Shown: positions 43,601-51,908 of the stretch, piece by piece
How positions within the stretch are numbered: position 1 is the stretch's first letter
Layout: every line of letters starts with the position of its first letter
Assembly: GCA_026129865.1 (NCBI GenBank)
Contig: JAHCHG010000014.1
Coordinates: 1-64,000, forward strand
Direction: 5' to 3'
DNA from: Pyrinomonadaceae bacterium
Lineage (GTDB): Bacteria; Acidobacteriota; Blastocatellia; Pyrinomonadales; Pyrinomonadaceae
DNA length: 64,000 bases
Notes under the pieces: generated by a model
The model's database searches: none
The model's input: the letters and a program-made list of their open reading frames with translations, nothing else
What the model was told of the DNA's origin: nothing
Position numbers and translations under genes: made by a program

Positions 43601-44169
43601 TCGATATTGTTAACCGATTCCGGACCGTTTCCGCGCGTGTCCGGCTTTGGGGCGTAATCAAAATTTGAAATGCGTGAATTAAAAGGTCTTTCAGTTTGAA
43701 ATGCGGAACTCAAAAGCTGTGATGCGGCATCGGAATTTTCATTTCTAAAATAAAAATTCCAAACTGCGAAAGAGATCAGCGAGAAAAATATCAGCAGCCC
43801 GCCGAAAACCGGAACGGGCGACAAAAAGTACGAAAAAAAGCCTCCGTCCGCCTTTTTTTCGTTGCTGTTCTTGTTCGGTTCCTTTTCAACCGTCAAAGCC
43901 CGCGGACGGGACGCACTGCGAAGTGCGCGGGTAAACGCCAGCTTTTTCCTGCGTTCGTCGGAAACCAGGAAATTCCGCTCAAACTTCAAAGCGTCATTGC
44001 CGATCAGATTTCCATCCGCATATTCTTCGATCAGCTCATCTTCGCAAATTAGAAACCGCTCGTAAAAAGCGTCATCGGTCATCAGACGTTCTTCCATCGA
44101 CTCATCAACATTTTGCGGGTCGAGAAGATATTTTTTTATCGTCTTTTCGTCTGAATTTTCGAACGTCAT
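40615..44169 (-). CDS. Membrane-anchored TPR-CHAT protease with anti-sigma-like N-terminus
   Basis: 1,184 aa. Residues 1-90 are a short acidic/helical domain (MTDDAFYERFLICEDELIEE) like the N-terminal region of proteins encoded beside ECF-like sigma factors. A membrane helix lies at about 120-141. Then come some 700 residues of TPR-like helices (ENLHNLGKLYLARREFDSAI, DLGVALLEKAK). The C-terminal caspase-like CHAT domain has the catalytic dyad His in IIHFAGHYIVEPRSP (about 1047) and Cys in VVISACDTGIENYYKGEG (about 1089). The fold is that of the peptidase half of Craspase-type and separase-related proteins. Both catalytic residues are intact. Confidence 0.88.
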   Translation of the reverse strand: MTFENSDEKTIKKYLLDPQNVDESMEERLMTDDAFYERFLICEDELIEEYADGNLIGNDALKFERNFLVSDERRKKLAFTRALRSASRPRALTVEKEPNKNSNEKKADGGFFSYFLSPVPVFGGLLIFFSLISFAVWNFYFRNENSDAASQLLSSAFQTERPFNSRISNFDYAPKPDTRGNGPESVNNIELERAANLILKKASEDPTAENLHNLGKLYLARREFDSAITQFEKSESLDPGNAELLNDLGVALLEKAKSQNGSDGSKLELYGRALSRFESALKADPSLTESKFNSALTLQIYLPREAAKAWREYLELDSTSKWAEEARRNLEKLERSGSADLSAAEAKDRFFEAVVAKNDSAALDLLRGNREIVVGKHLAQNLIESFLAAEEPLEREKLLRTIEYAGELEKKSAGDFFLSDAAAHFKVLKTSEQRSSEQDAQNTLNEGFKNCLDSSFSRARENFSAASQKFAATGNEPQKIVADYFTAYAEFNLNGLPAAERYWKTLELTATGKNYKWILANTLYWLGSSQNIIEKFTDAQDDLKRGLKLSESLGDDYLIQRFLSSLAQQNSRIGDREQTLEYLEQLFEHSAAGGSLRQKWRNYSYALGILADLELTDLSEFVALENLMIARETGAILYICDAQNDAAIAYFNKGDFETARGHLSEALRRVDDVKEDYSRKFLTGRAKLIFAELERKAKNFEAAEEHYQSASDIFAEIENNPFRFETAKGKLLTALALGKSAELEREISETIALAEKYRREIADEQKRSGFFNTEQSIYDVAAEFEFSRNDPKAAYEYVETSSSRSLLDWLSRGAEITASQNSEVEILLRENVRPLALNEIRASLPAEVQIIQYAVLDGKLLIFVISRDNFKTFSSNISGEELTGKVKNFLSLLPDENRADELSKASKELYEILIAPVGAERDTSKTLAIIPQKILFHLPFAALESPQGTPLIKDQPIIMSPSANVFLLSSKNAAKKNADRQETLLAVGNPEFNRSKFPKLQDLPAAGRETRELARAYTSNHMFSGTDARKEAIIPLLNNAEIIHFAGHYIVEPRSPLLSSLVLAGDETLSNADLIAQKLDRPKLVVISACDTGIENYYKGEGLVGLSRSFLASGVPVVVGSHWKVDSDASADLMIRFHNLRKTGYLPTAEALRRAQLEMYETSTTMKSPYFWAAFSVIGGYSTY

Positions 44170-44213
44170 TTTAAACTTTAACCGACTCCTATGTTTATAT
44201 GCATTTTTTGCAA

Positions 44214-44786
44214 TTACGTTTCATCGTTTTCGCCGTTTAGACAATTTAATACGCATTTCTGCAGCGTATTTCTCACGCGAAACGCCCGTAAACGAATGAG
44301 TTCAGGCGATATACCGAGTTTTTCCATCATTTTCCGGCGATGGTCTATTTTGTCCTGTTTTTCATATTTGTAATATTCCAAAATAAATTCCCGCTGCTCG
44401 GAATCTAATTTCTGCAGGCATTTTTCCAGACAGCGGTCGTTGCGTTCAAGAACCGATTGGTCTTTTTCCTCATGAACTAAAACCGAGGGCAGTTCGGCAT
44501 CAACGCGTTTTCGAGCCTTTTCACGGTAAACGAGTTTAGCGACGCCGTAAAAATATAGCGCCGGATTGCCCTGATAGTTTTCCGCGATCGTTTCGATTTT
44601 CCCGATCACCCGGTCGATCGTGTCGTCTGCGTTTTCATCCGGAAATTCGCAGCCGCGCGCTCTAAAGATCGTGATCAGACGACTTCGTATCGCTTCGTAC
44701 TTTTCGCCCGCAGCGTCCCTGTCAGGGTCTAGCCATTCCAGCAATTTTAAAAAATTGCTTTCATTAAAAGCCGTGAGTTTCGGCAT
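44214..44786 (-). CDS. ECF-like RNA polymerase sigma factor paired with the CHAT protease
   Basis: 190 aa. Region 2-like helices (ENADDTIDRVIGKIETIAE, FYGVAKLVYREKARKR) and region 4-like helix-turn-helix (LDSEQREFILEYYKYEKQDK, LGISPELIRLRAFRVRNTLQ) match sigma-70 family extracytoplasmic-type factors. It opens the operon; the CHAT gene starts 44 bp downstream. The CHAT protein could hold the sigma factor at the membrane through its N-terminal domain and release or destroy a target on signal. This is an inference from gene order. Confidence 0.82.
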   Translation of the reverse strand: MPKLTAFNESNFLKLLEWLDPDRDAAGEKYEAIRSRLITIFRARGCEFPDENADDTIDRVIGKIETIAENYQGNPALYFYGVAKLVYREKARKRVDAELPSVLVHEEKDQSVLERNDRCLEKCLQKLDSEQREFILEYYKYEKQDKIDHRRKMMEKLGISPELIRLRAFRVRNTLQKCVLNCLNGENDET

Positions 44787-45011
44787 ATTTTAAGAAGAGT
44801 TTGTTTTCGGGGTTTCAGAAAATTTGGTCTAATTTGCAAGCAGTTTAGCTTTACGGCGGTCGTTAGTCAAGAATTTAGCCCTGTTCGCACAATGCCCTTG
44901 TTCGCGCGCTTTTTGCGAATATTATATATAAACCTTTGCATCTGCCTATGCGTAATAAGCGAAGAGTTAAAAATTTAATTTAAGACCAATCTATATCAGG
45001 AGTTTTTCACG

Positions 45012-47825
45012 ATGAAATTAAAGAGAACTATTGTTTTTCTTTTTACCTTCGTATTGCTTATGTCAACAGTTGTTTTTGGACAAAAATCAGACAAACTGCC
45101 GCCGATAAAATACAAGGAAATAAAATTGAAAAATGGACTCCGCGTGATAATGCACGTGGACAAATCAACCCCGATCGTTGCCGTAAATCTTTGGTATCAC
45201 GTCGGTTCCAAGAATGAAGTTCCGGGCAGAACCGGATTTGCGCATCTTTTCGAACATATGATGTTTCAGGGTTCGAAACATTATGACAAAGATTATTTCG
45301 GACCGCTTCAGGAAGCGGGCGCGAACATCAACGGATCGACGAATGCCGACCGCACGAATTATTACGAAGTAGTTCCGTCAAACTTTCTCGAGCTCGCACT
45401 CTGGCTTGAATCTGACCGGCTCGGCTTTTTGCTGCCGGCAATGACGATGGAAAAGCTGAATAACCAGCGCGACGTCGTTAAGAACGAACGCCGCCAGCGT
45501 TACGACAACCAGCCGTACGGAACGGCATTTGAAAAGATCTCGTCGTTAATTTATCCCAAGGATCATCCGTATCATTGGACGACTATCGGTTCGCTCGAAG
45601 ATCTTTCGGCGGCTTCGATGGAAGACGTGCAGTCATTTTTCCGGAAATATTACGTCCCGAACAATACTTCGCTCGTAATAGCCGGAAATTTTGAACCGAA
45701 ACAGGCGGAAAAACTGGTTAAGAAATATTTCGAACCGATCCCGATGGGCGGCGCTATCGATCGTCCAAATCCTCCGCAGCCGAAGATAGAAAAGGAAATT
45801 CGCTTTGAGATGGAAGACAGCGTCCAGCTTCCGCGCGTTTATATGACCTGGCACACCGTGCCGCAATATTCGCCGGACGAAGCGGCGCTCGATATTCTTT
45901 CGAACATCTTGTCCGCCGGTCGCGGATCTCGGCTTCAGAGCCGGCTCGTTTATGATAAGCAGATCGCGCAAAACGTGTTTGCTTCGCATGGAACGCGCGA
46001 GATCGCCGGAACTTTCCAGGCTGTGGCGACTTCGACAAAGCGCGACGGTTCTCTGAAGGAACTCGAAACCGAAATTCTTGCCGAACTCGACAAGATCAAA
46101 AAAGAACCGCCGACGGCGCTTGAAATGGAACGTGCTCTGAACCGAATCGAATCGCAAACGATCTTTGGTCTGCAGACCGTTCTAGGGAAAGCCGATCAAT
46201 TAAACAGTTACGCAACGTTCTTGAACAAACCCGATTATTTTCAGGCAGATCTCGACCGTTATCGCCGCGTAACGCCTGAAGCGGTTTCAAAAGCTGCTGA
46301 GAAATATCTGACGGACAACAAGCTTGTTTTGACGATCGTTCCGCGCAAAGCGGAGGCAAAATCGGTTGCGCCGTCGCGTTCGAACAAGCCGACTTCGGAT
46401 GCCGAGAAGAAACAAGAACCTCCGAAACCGGCTGAAACGCCGAAGGCGGACACCGACTGGAGATACACGCAGCCGAAAGGCGGTCCGGATCCGAGCTTTG
46501 CGCTTCCGTCGATTCAGAAAACTAAATTGAAGAACGGTCTCGATGTTTGGTTCGTTAAACAAACCGAACTTCCGATCGTGTCGATGAATCTCGTTGTAAA
46601 AAGCGGTTCGACAAATGATCCGGCTGGCAAAAGCGGCTTGGCTTCGGTTACCGCAAGCCTGATGGACACGGGAACAAAGACGCGTTCCGCGGTTGAGATC
46701 GCGAACGAAACTCAATCGATCGGAGCAAATCTAAATACAGGTTCCGGCTGGGATTCTTCAACGGTCAGCATTCAAACATTGACGAAAAACGTTGATAAAG
46801 CATTGGAAATTTTTGCCGATGTCGCGCTGAATCCGACATTTCCGCAGGATGAATTCGTGAAATATCAGCGCAGAACTTTGACCGGTTTGCTGCAGCGCAA
46901 GGACAATCCGAACGCGATCGCAAACGTTGCTTACGACAAGGTTCTTTACGGAGCAGATCATCCGTACGGAATTTCGATCAACGAGGCTTCGGTCAAATCA
47001 ATGACTCGCGAGGATGCCGAGAAATTCTATGAGACATATTTCCGTCCGAACAACGCGACATTGATCGTCGTCGGAAATGTCGAAATGAAATCGCTGGTTG
47101 GAAAGCTCGAAACGGCGTTCGCCGGTTGGAAGGCGGGCGATATTCCGGCAGCAAATGTAGGTTCGGCGCCCGAGCGCAAGGGAACGGCGATCTATCTGGT
47201 CGATAAACCCGGCGCGGCGCAGAGCGTTATCAGCATCGGACAAGTCGGCGTTTCGCGCGATAACCCCGATTATTTTGCGCTTCAGGTAATGAACTCGATT
47301 CTCGGCGGACAGTTTTCCGCTCGCGTCAATATGAACCTTCGCGAAGACAAAGGTTACACATACGGCGCGCGAACAGGTTTCAGCTATCGTAAAGGCGCGG
47401 GTCCTTTTACAGCCGGCGCTGACGTTCAAACGGCTGTTACAAAGGAATCCGTTCAGGAATTCCTAAAGGAATTGAACGGTATTCGCGGTTCTGTTCCTGT
47501 TACCGAAAGTGAATTGGAATACAACAAACAAAGTCTGATCCGCCGTTTTCCGGCTGGTTTTGAAACGACCAACCAGATCGCCGGTCAGCTTTCAAACGTT
47601 GTAATTTACGGACTTCCCGACAGCTATTTCAACGATTTCATCGGAAAAATAAAGGCTGTAACGCTTGAAGACGTAAACCGTGTTGCGAACAAATATCTTT
47701 CGCCGGACAAAATGGCGATCGTCATTGTCGGCGACCGCAAAGTGATCGAACCGCGCTTGAAAGAAATTTCAGGGATCGGCGATTCGATCGTTTATCTCGA
47801 CACGGACGGTAACTTGATCAAATAA
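45012..47825 (+). CDS. Secreted two-domain M16 zinc metallopeptidase
   Basis: 937 aa with signal peptide (MKLKRTIVFLFTFVLLMSTV, ending VFG). The N-terminal M16 half carries the inverted zinc motif HLFEH (His78, Glu81, His82) and the distal ligand Glu159 in VVKNERRQRYDN. A Pro/Lys-rich linker (about residues 455-490) joins it to a second M16 half that lacks HxxEH (SGLASVTASLMDTG). One active plus one inactive domain in a single chain is the pitrilysin-like pattern. It would degrade peptides in the periplasm. RBS AGGAG precedes the ATG; monocistronic. Confidence 0.94.
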   Translation: MKLKRTIVFLFTFVLLMSTVVFGQKSDKLPPIKYKEIKLKNGLRVIMHVDKSTPIVAVNLWYHVGSKNEVPGRTGFAHLFEHMMFQGSKHYDKDYFGPLQEAGANINGSTNADRTNYYEVVPSNFLELALWLESDRLGFLLPAMTMEKLNNQRDVVKNERRQRYDNQPYGTAFEKISSLIYPKDHPYHWTTIGSLEDLSAASMEDVQSFFRKYYVPNNTSLVIAGNFEPKQAEKLVKKYFEPIPMGGAIDRPNPPQPKIEKEIRFEMEDSVQLPRVYMTWHTVPQYSPDEAALDILSNILSAGRGSRLQSRLVYDKQIAQNVFASHGTREIAGTFQAVATSTKRDGSLKELETEILAELDKIKKEPPTALEMERALNRIESQTIFGLQTVLGKADQLNSYATFLNKPDYFQADLDRYRRVTPEAVSKAAEKYLTDNKLVLTIVPRKAEAKSVAPSRSNKPTSDAEKKQEPPKPAETPKADTDWRYTQPKGGPDPSFALPSIQKTKLKNGLDVWFVKQTELPIVSMNLVVKSGSTNDPAGKSGLASVTASLMDTGTKTRSAVEIANETQSIGANLNTGSGWDSSTVSIQTLTKNVDKALEIFADVALNPTFPQDEFVKYQRRTLTGLLQRKDNPNAIANVAYDKVLYGADHPYGISINEASVKSMTREDAEKFYETYFRPNNATLIVVGNVEMKSLVGKLETAFAGWKAGDIPAANVGSAPERKGTAIYLVDKPGAAQSVISIGQVGVSRDNPDYFALQVMNSILGGQFSARVNMNLREDKGYTYGARTGFSYRKGAGPFTAGADVQTAVTKESVQEFLKELNGIRGSVPVTESELEYNKQSLIRRFPAGFETTNQIAGQLSNVVIYGLPDSYFNDFIGKIKAVTLEDVNRVANKYLSPDKMAIVIVGDRKVIEPRLKEISGIGDSIVYLDTDGNLIK

Positions 47826-47845
47826 ACCGCTGCAATTGAGTGGTC

Positions 47846-47887
47846 AAAAGATCGGGCGGCGATTCATTTCGCTGCCCGATCTTTTTT
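47846..47887 (+). terminator. Terminator after the M16 peptidase gene
   Basis: Stem AAAAGATCGGGC with GCCCGATCTTTT around a short GGCG...CGCT loop, followed by a T-run. It lies 20 bp after the stop codon. Confidence 0.85.
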
Positions 47888-47981
47888 CGGCACTCATTTT
47901 GCTCGGACAGAATGTTCAGACAAGAACTGATCGGAAAGAATACGAAGTTGGAACTCAGATTGATCTTTACCGGAAAACCAA

Positions 47982-49040
47982 ATGGCAAAAAAGGAACGTT
48001 TGTTCGACATCGAAAAAGCGCGCGAGCGAGTAAAAAAAGGGAGACGAAAGAATTGGTGGCTGAGAAAAGGAACCAAATCGCGCGGCTTTAAATATTTCGA
48101 CAAGGACGGAAAAGAGATCACTTCAGAAGATTCGATCGAGCGTATCAATTCGCTGGTAATTCCGCCGGCGTGGGCGGAAGTTCGAATTTGCCCGTCAAAA
48201 AGCGGCAAGCTTCAGGCGGTCGGAATCGACGCGGGCGGAAGGGTTCAATATCTTTACCATGAAAAATTTCGCAGGAAACAGGAGCGCAAAAAATTTGAAA
48301 AGATCGAAACTTTTGGAAAGTTTCTGCCGAAGATCCGAAAGGTCACAAACGAACATCTTGAACTAAACGGATTTCCGAGGGAAAGAGTTCTGGCGCTGAT
48401 GACGCGCCTTCTCGACCAGCTGTATATGCGAATGGGCTCGGCGGCGAGTGTGGAAAAATATCGCACTTACGGGATCACGACCCTTCAGCATCGTCATTTG
48501 AAGATCGGACGCGGCGGCAAGCTTACTTTCGATTTCGTCGGAAAACATAAAGTTAAACAGCGAAAAGTTCTTGTCGATTCAGAGATCGCCCGGATGATGC
48601 GGGAATTGAAGGAACTAAAAGGTCCAAGAAAGCTCTTTCGTTATGTCGACGAAGACGGAAAAACGCGACCGGTAAAACCCGGCGACATTAACCGATACCT
48701 AAAAGAGATCGCTTCGCCTGAATTTTCCGCAAAGGATTTTCGAACATGGGGCGCAACGCTGCTCGCGGCGTTGGAATTGGCAGAGATCGGATGCTGCGAT
48801 GACGATAAATTACTGAAAAAAAACGTCGCCGAAGCCGTCAAGCGGGTCGCCGAACAGCTCGGAAATACGCCCGCGGTTTGCCGCGGATCGTACATTCATC
48901 CGGTCGTGCTCGATCAATATCAAAAAGGCGTAACGATCGAACAATTCGTTCCAAAGACAAAACGAACGATCAAAAAGATTAAAGAAGAATACGAACCCGA
49001 AGAAAAGGCGCTGATGAAATTGTTTGCGGCGGGAAATTAG
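47982..49040 (+). CDS. DNA topoisomerase IB
   Basis: 352 aa of the bacterial/viral type IB family, which relaxes supercoils through a 3'-phosphotyrosine. Catalytic residues are visible: YRTYGITTLQHRH with the active-site arginine region, KDFRTWGATLLAA, and NTPAVCRGSYIHP with the nucleophilic Tyr at about 304. The N-terminal domain (IPPAWAEVRICPSKSGKLQA) is also typical. The last 4 bp overlap the convergent trmB stop. Type IB enzymes are patchily distributed in bacteria. Confidence 0.94.
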   Translation: MAKKERLFDIEKARERVKKGRRKNWWLRKGTKSRGFKYFDKDGKEITSEDSIERINSLVIPPAWAEVRICPSKSGKLQAVGIDAGGRVQYLYHEKFRRKQERKKFEKIETFGKFLPKIRKVTNEHLELNGFPRERVLALMTRLLDQLYMRMGSAASVEKYRTYGITTLQHRHLKIGRGGKLTFDFVGKHKVKQRKVLVDSEIARMMRELKELKGPRKLFRYVDEDGKTRPVKPGDINRYLKEIASPEFSAKDFRTWGATLLAALELAEIGCCDDDKLLKKNVAEAVKRVAEQLGNTPAVCRGSYIHPVVLDQYQKGVTIEQFVPKTKRTIKKIKEEYEPEEKALMKLFAAGN

Positions 49041-49669
49041 TCAGCGGTTTTTTTGAAGAGCTTCCGCCAGACAGGCAGTTCGCGATTTTCGACCGACAAT
49101 TCACGCTCGGTTTTTACCGGAAACGGATTTTCGTCGAGCGAAACTTCGCTCAAAACTTTTTGTTCGCGAAACATTTCGAACATTTCTTCGGCGAGAAATT
49201 CGACATCGGATTGAACGAAGATCGCGCCGTCAACGCGCAAAAGCCGAGTTAAAACTTCAGCCAGTTTCGGTTTGACCATTCGCCTTTTGGCATGGCGTTT
49301 CTTAAACCACGGATCGGGAAACTGGATGGAAACAGCTTTTAAAATGTTATTTGGCAGATTATCGAAAAGAGTTTCTGCGGCTAGCGTCGCGTTGCAAAAT
49401 TCGTAATGAAGATTTTCGATTCCGCGTTCAGCGGCGATCTCGTTCGCCTCATCGACAAGCGGCTGCCGAATTTCGAGCCCCAGAAAATTCGTATTCCGGT
49501 CAAGTGCCGCCATTTTCTGAATAAACCGTCCGCGACCGCAGCCGACGTCCAGAAAAAGCGGTCTGTCCGCATGCGGAAATATCTTCTCGAAATCGATCGG
49601 TTCAACAGGAAGTTTCCGAAAATAAGTGGCTAAAGGATTTACGTGTTGGTGAACTCTGACTCGCGGCAT
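49037..49669 (-). CDS. trmB: tRNA (guanine-N7-)-methyltransferase
   Basis: TrmB methylates G46 in the variable loop of tRNAs using SAM. 210 aa. The SAM motif is FLDVGCGRGRFIQKMAALD, with the acidic residue after it in FLGLEIRQPLV. The family block is VSIQFPDPWFKKRHAKRRMV. It leads toward a convergent, overlapping end with topoisomerase IB and lies 8 bp after the rhomboid gene. Confidence 0.95.
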   Translation of the reverse strand: MPRVRVHQHVNPLATYFRKLPVEPIDFEKIFPHADRPLFLDVGCGRGRFIQKMAALDRNTNFLGLEIRQPLVDEANEIAAERGIENLHYEFCNATLAAETLFDNLPNNILKAVSIQFPDPWFKKRHAKRRMVKPKLAEVLTRLLRVDGAIFVQSDVEFLAEEMFEMFREQKVLSEVSLDENPFPVKTERELSVENRELPVWRKLFKKTAD

Positions 49670-49677
49670 TTAACAAT

Positions 49678-50436
49678 CTAAAAACTTATGATCTGAAAAA
49701 GAAGAAGTACGGTAACGACTGCCGTGAATAGAAAAATTCCAAGCGCGGCAAATCCGGCGATCTTTGCCGGTTCCGACGCAATTCTCGGATCGGCGTAAAG
49801 GTCGCGCGGCACCTGAAAAAATCCATACGCAGCGCCGACGATCAAACCGCCGAGATGGGCAAAGTTGTCAACTTTATCTATTACATAAACTCCGACAAAC
49901 CCGATAAAAACAACGTTGAAAAGCATGTTCTTAAACAGCGAGTTCGACATGACCTTTCTGCGAAAGAAACCGTAAACGGTCAAGTAGCCAAGAAATCCGA
50001 TGATTCCGCCCGACGCGCCGATCGAAATTCCGACCGGATTTACGGCATAGGTCAAAAGGTTTCCGCCGATAGCCGAAAGAATAAAAATTATCGGAAGATG
50101 TGCGCGGTTCGACAGCAGTTCGATCAATTTGCCGAGCACGTAGAGCGCGTAGCAATTGAAAAATAAATGAATTATTCCGCCGTGGAGCGTTGCGCCGGTG
50201 AGCATTCGCCAGTAATCGCCCCCGGCAAACGCTTCTTTGTAAAATCCCGCGATCAGCGGTGCGCGCATGCCGCCAAGAACGATCGAATCGAAGGAATCGA
50301 CCGCGACCTGCGCGCCGAAAACCCCGATCAAAACGGCGATCATCAGATACGAATAATAGGGCGTTACGGGCGTTATCCGCACCGCGCGCTCCTGGGTCGA
50401 AGGATCTTCAATTTCGCGTTGGTAATCTATTGCCAT
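49678..50436 (-). CDS. Rhomboid-family intramembrane serine protease
   Basis: 252 aa with six or more helices. The catalytic serine is Ser142 in GASGGIIGFLG and the histidine is His194 in NFAHLGGLIVG. The conserved HGGIIHLFFNCYAL (helix 2, oxyanion His/Asn) is present. It cleaves membrane-spanning substrates in the lipid bilayer. It sits 3 bp after fabG and 8 bp before trmB in one minus-strand operon. Confidence 0.93.
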   Translation of the reverse strand: MAIDYQREIEDPSTQERAVRITPVTPYYSYLMIAVLIGVFGAQVAVDSFDSIVLGGMRAPLIAGFYKEAFAGGDYWRMLTGATLHGGIIHLFFNCYALYVLGKLIELLSNRAHLPIIFILSAIGGNLLTYAVNPVGISIGASGGIIGFLGYLTVYGFFRRKVMSNSLFKNMLFNVVFIGFVGVYVIDKVDNFAHLGGLIVGAAYGFFQVPRDLYADPRIASEPAKIAGFAALGIFLFTAVVTVLLLFQIISF

Positions 50437-50439
50437 TTG

Positions 50440-51195
50440 TTAAATCGCGAGTCCGCCGTCCGGCTGGATCACTTGTCCGGTAATGTACCGCGCCGATTCG
50501 GACAGCATAAAACACGCGATATCGGCTATTTCCGAAACATTTCCAAGCCGCCCGAGCGGTATCATCGAAAGAATTTTTTCGCGATACTCGTCGTTCATTT
50601 CGCTCGCCATATCCGTTTCGATAAGCCCGAGCGCAAGCGCGTTGCAGGTTATTTTTCTGCTCGCGACCTCTTTTGCGACCGATTTTGTCAGACCGATCAT
50701 TCCGGCTTTTGAAGCGGAATAATTAGACTGACCGAGCATTCCGACCACTCCGGAGATCGATGTGATGTTTAGGATCGAACCGCCGTTCTCATTGCGCATC
50801 ATCGGTCGCAGGACCGCTTTTGTAAAGTTCCATGCGCCTTTGAGATTTGTGTCGATGACCGCATCCCATTCTTCTTCCTTCATCCGCATGATCAGATTGT
50901 CGCGCGTTATGCCGGCATTATTGACCAAAAAATCGATCGTGCCGAATTCGTCTTTGACCTTTTTTACAAACTCGCCGGACGCTTCCGTGTTTGAAACGTC
51001 GCACGATTCGACAAACGCCCTTACGCCGTGCGCTTCTATCTCGCTTTTGACCTTTTCCGCTTCGTCAACACTTCTTGCGAAATTAAAAGCGACATTGCTG
51101 CCGCGTTTTGCCAATTCCAATGCTATCGCTTTTCCTATTCCGCGCGTCGCGCCGGTTACGATCGCGGCTTTTCCTTCAAACTGTTCGTCGTTCAA
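50440..51195 (-). CDS. fabG: 3-oxoacyl-[acyl-carrier-protein] reductase
   Basis: FabG reduces 3-oxoacyl-ACP with NADPH in fatty-acid elongation. 251 aa of the SDR fold: TGATRGIGKAIALELAKRG cofactor loop, NNAGITRDNL, and the catalytic Ser146-Tyr159-Lys163 set in ITSISGVVGMLGQSNYSASK. ITGQVIQPDGGLAI closes the protein as is usual in FabG. An AGGAAG site precedes the ATG. No acpP or fabF lies next to it, so an isolated SDR role remains possible. Confidence 0.92.
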   Translation of the reverse strand: MNDEQFEGKAAIVTGATRGIGKAIALELAKRGSNVAFNFARSVDEAEKVKSEIEAHGVRAFVESCDVSNTEASGEFVKKVKDEFGTIDFLVNNAGITRDNLIMRMKEEEWDAVIDTNLKGAWNFTKAVLRPMMRNENGGSILNITSISGVVGMLGQSNYSASKAGMIGLTKSVAKEVASRKITCNALALGLIETDMASEMNDEYREKILSMIPLGRLGNVSEIADIACFMLSESARYITGQVIQPDGGLAI

Positions 51196-51214
51196 TTTTT
51201 CTTCCTCTTAAAAT

Positions 51215-51838
51215 TTATTTCTTGCAATATTCGCCGTAAATGTCCATATATTCGTAAATTATCGCTACGGCTTCGGGCTTCATGTCGTTTTTCAGCGACT
51301 CGTCCTTTCTGATCTTGTCCGTGATCCGGTAAACCTCGCACCAATCTCCGTCCATCGCTTTTTGCGCTTTTATTAATCCTGCGACGAGCTGAAATGTGCG
51401 GCTCGAAGGATTTTTAGCGACCGCTTTCTCCGCATAAATTATGGCTTTATCGACATTAAAATAATCGTCAAGCGCCATGATATAAGCCATCGACAAAAGC
51501 TCGTCAGCCGTTCCTTTTTCCGCGAAAGCCTTCATATCGGCATAACCGCGCTTATCGACTAAATACTTGGCGAATGCCTCCGAATTGTTTTTTCCGGAGA
51601 TCTTCCATCCGAATTCATTGATGATCGCCATCTTTACATCGACCGGATTTTTCGGTTCTGCCAGATAATCCATTATGTAATTGTTGATATAACCGGAGGT
51701 TTTCCCAGCCGCGACAACCATCGGCTGATCGGTATAGGCAGCGGCAAAATTGGTCGAAGTTAAAGGAGAATCGGCAAATGCCGTTATCGAAAAAAGGGAG
51801 ATAACGATGCAGATCAAACTTAGACGTAAATGTTTCAT
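51215..51838 (-). CDS. Secreted helical protein of unknown function
   Basis: About 207 aa with signal peptide (MKHLRLSLICIVISLFSITA, ending FADS). The mature part is helical with TPR-like spacing (AEKAVAKNPSSRTFQLVAGL) and ends YEYMDIYGEYCKK. The start is set at the ATG at 51838, not the longer frame to 51865. It lies 20 bp upstream of fabG and 70 bp downstream of the 746-aa secreted protein gene. Family unknown. Confidence 0.72.
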   Translation of the reverse strand: MKHLRLSLICIVISLFSITAFADSPLTSTNFAAAYTDQPMVVAAGKTSGYINNYIMDYLAEPKNPVDVKMAIINEFGWKISGKNNSEAFAKYLVDKRGYADMKAFAEKGTADELLSMAYIMALDDYFNVDKAIIYAEKAVAKNPSSRTFQLVAGLIKAQKAMDGDWCEVYRITDKIRKDESLKNDMKPEAVAIIYEYMDIYGEYCKK

Positions 51839-51908
51839 GCGATAAATAATATCGCAGGACGTCAATAAAATCTAAAGTATCGGCATTATAAGAAATTCTA
51901 TGCTTTTA

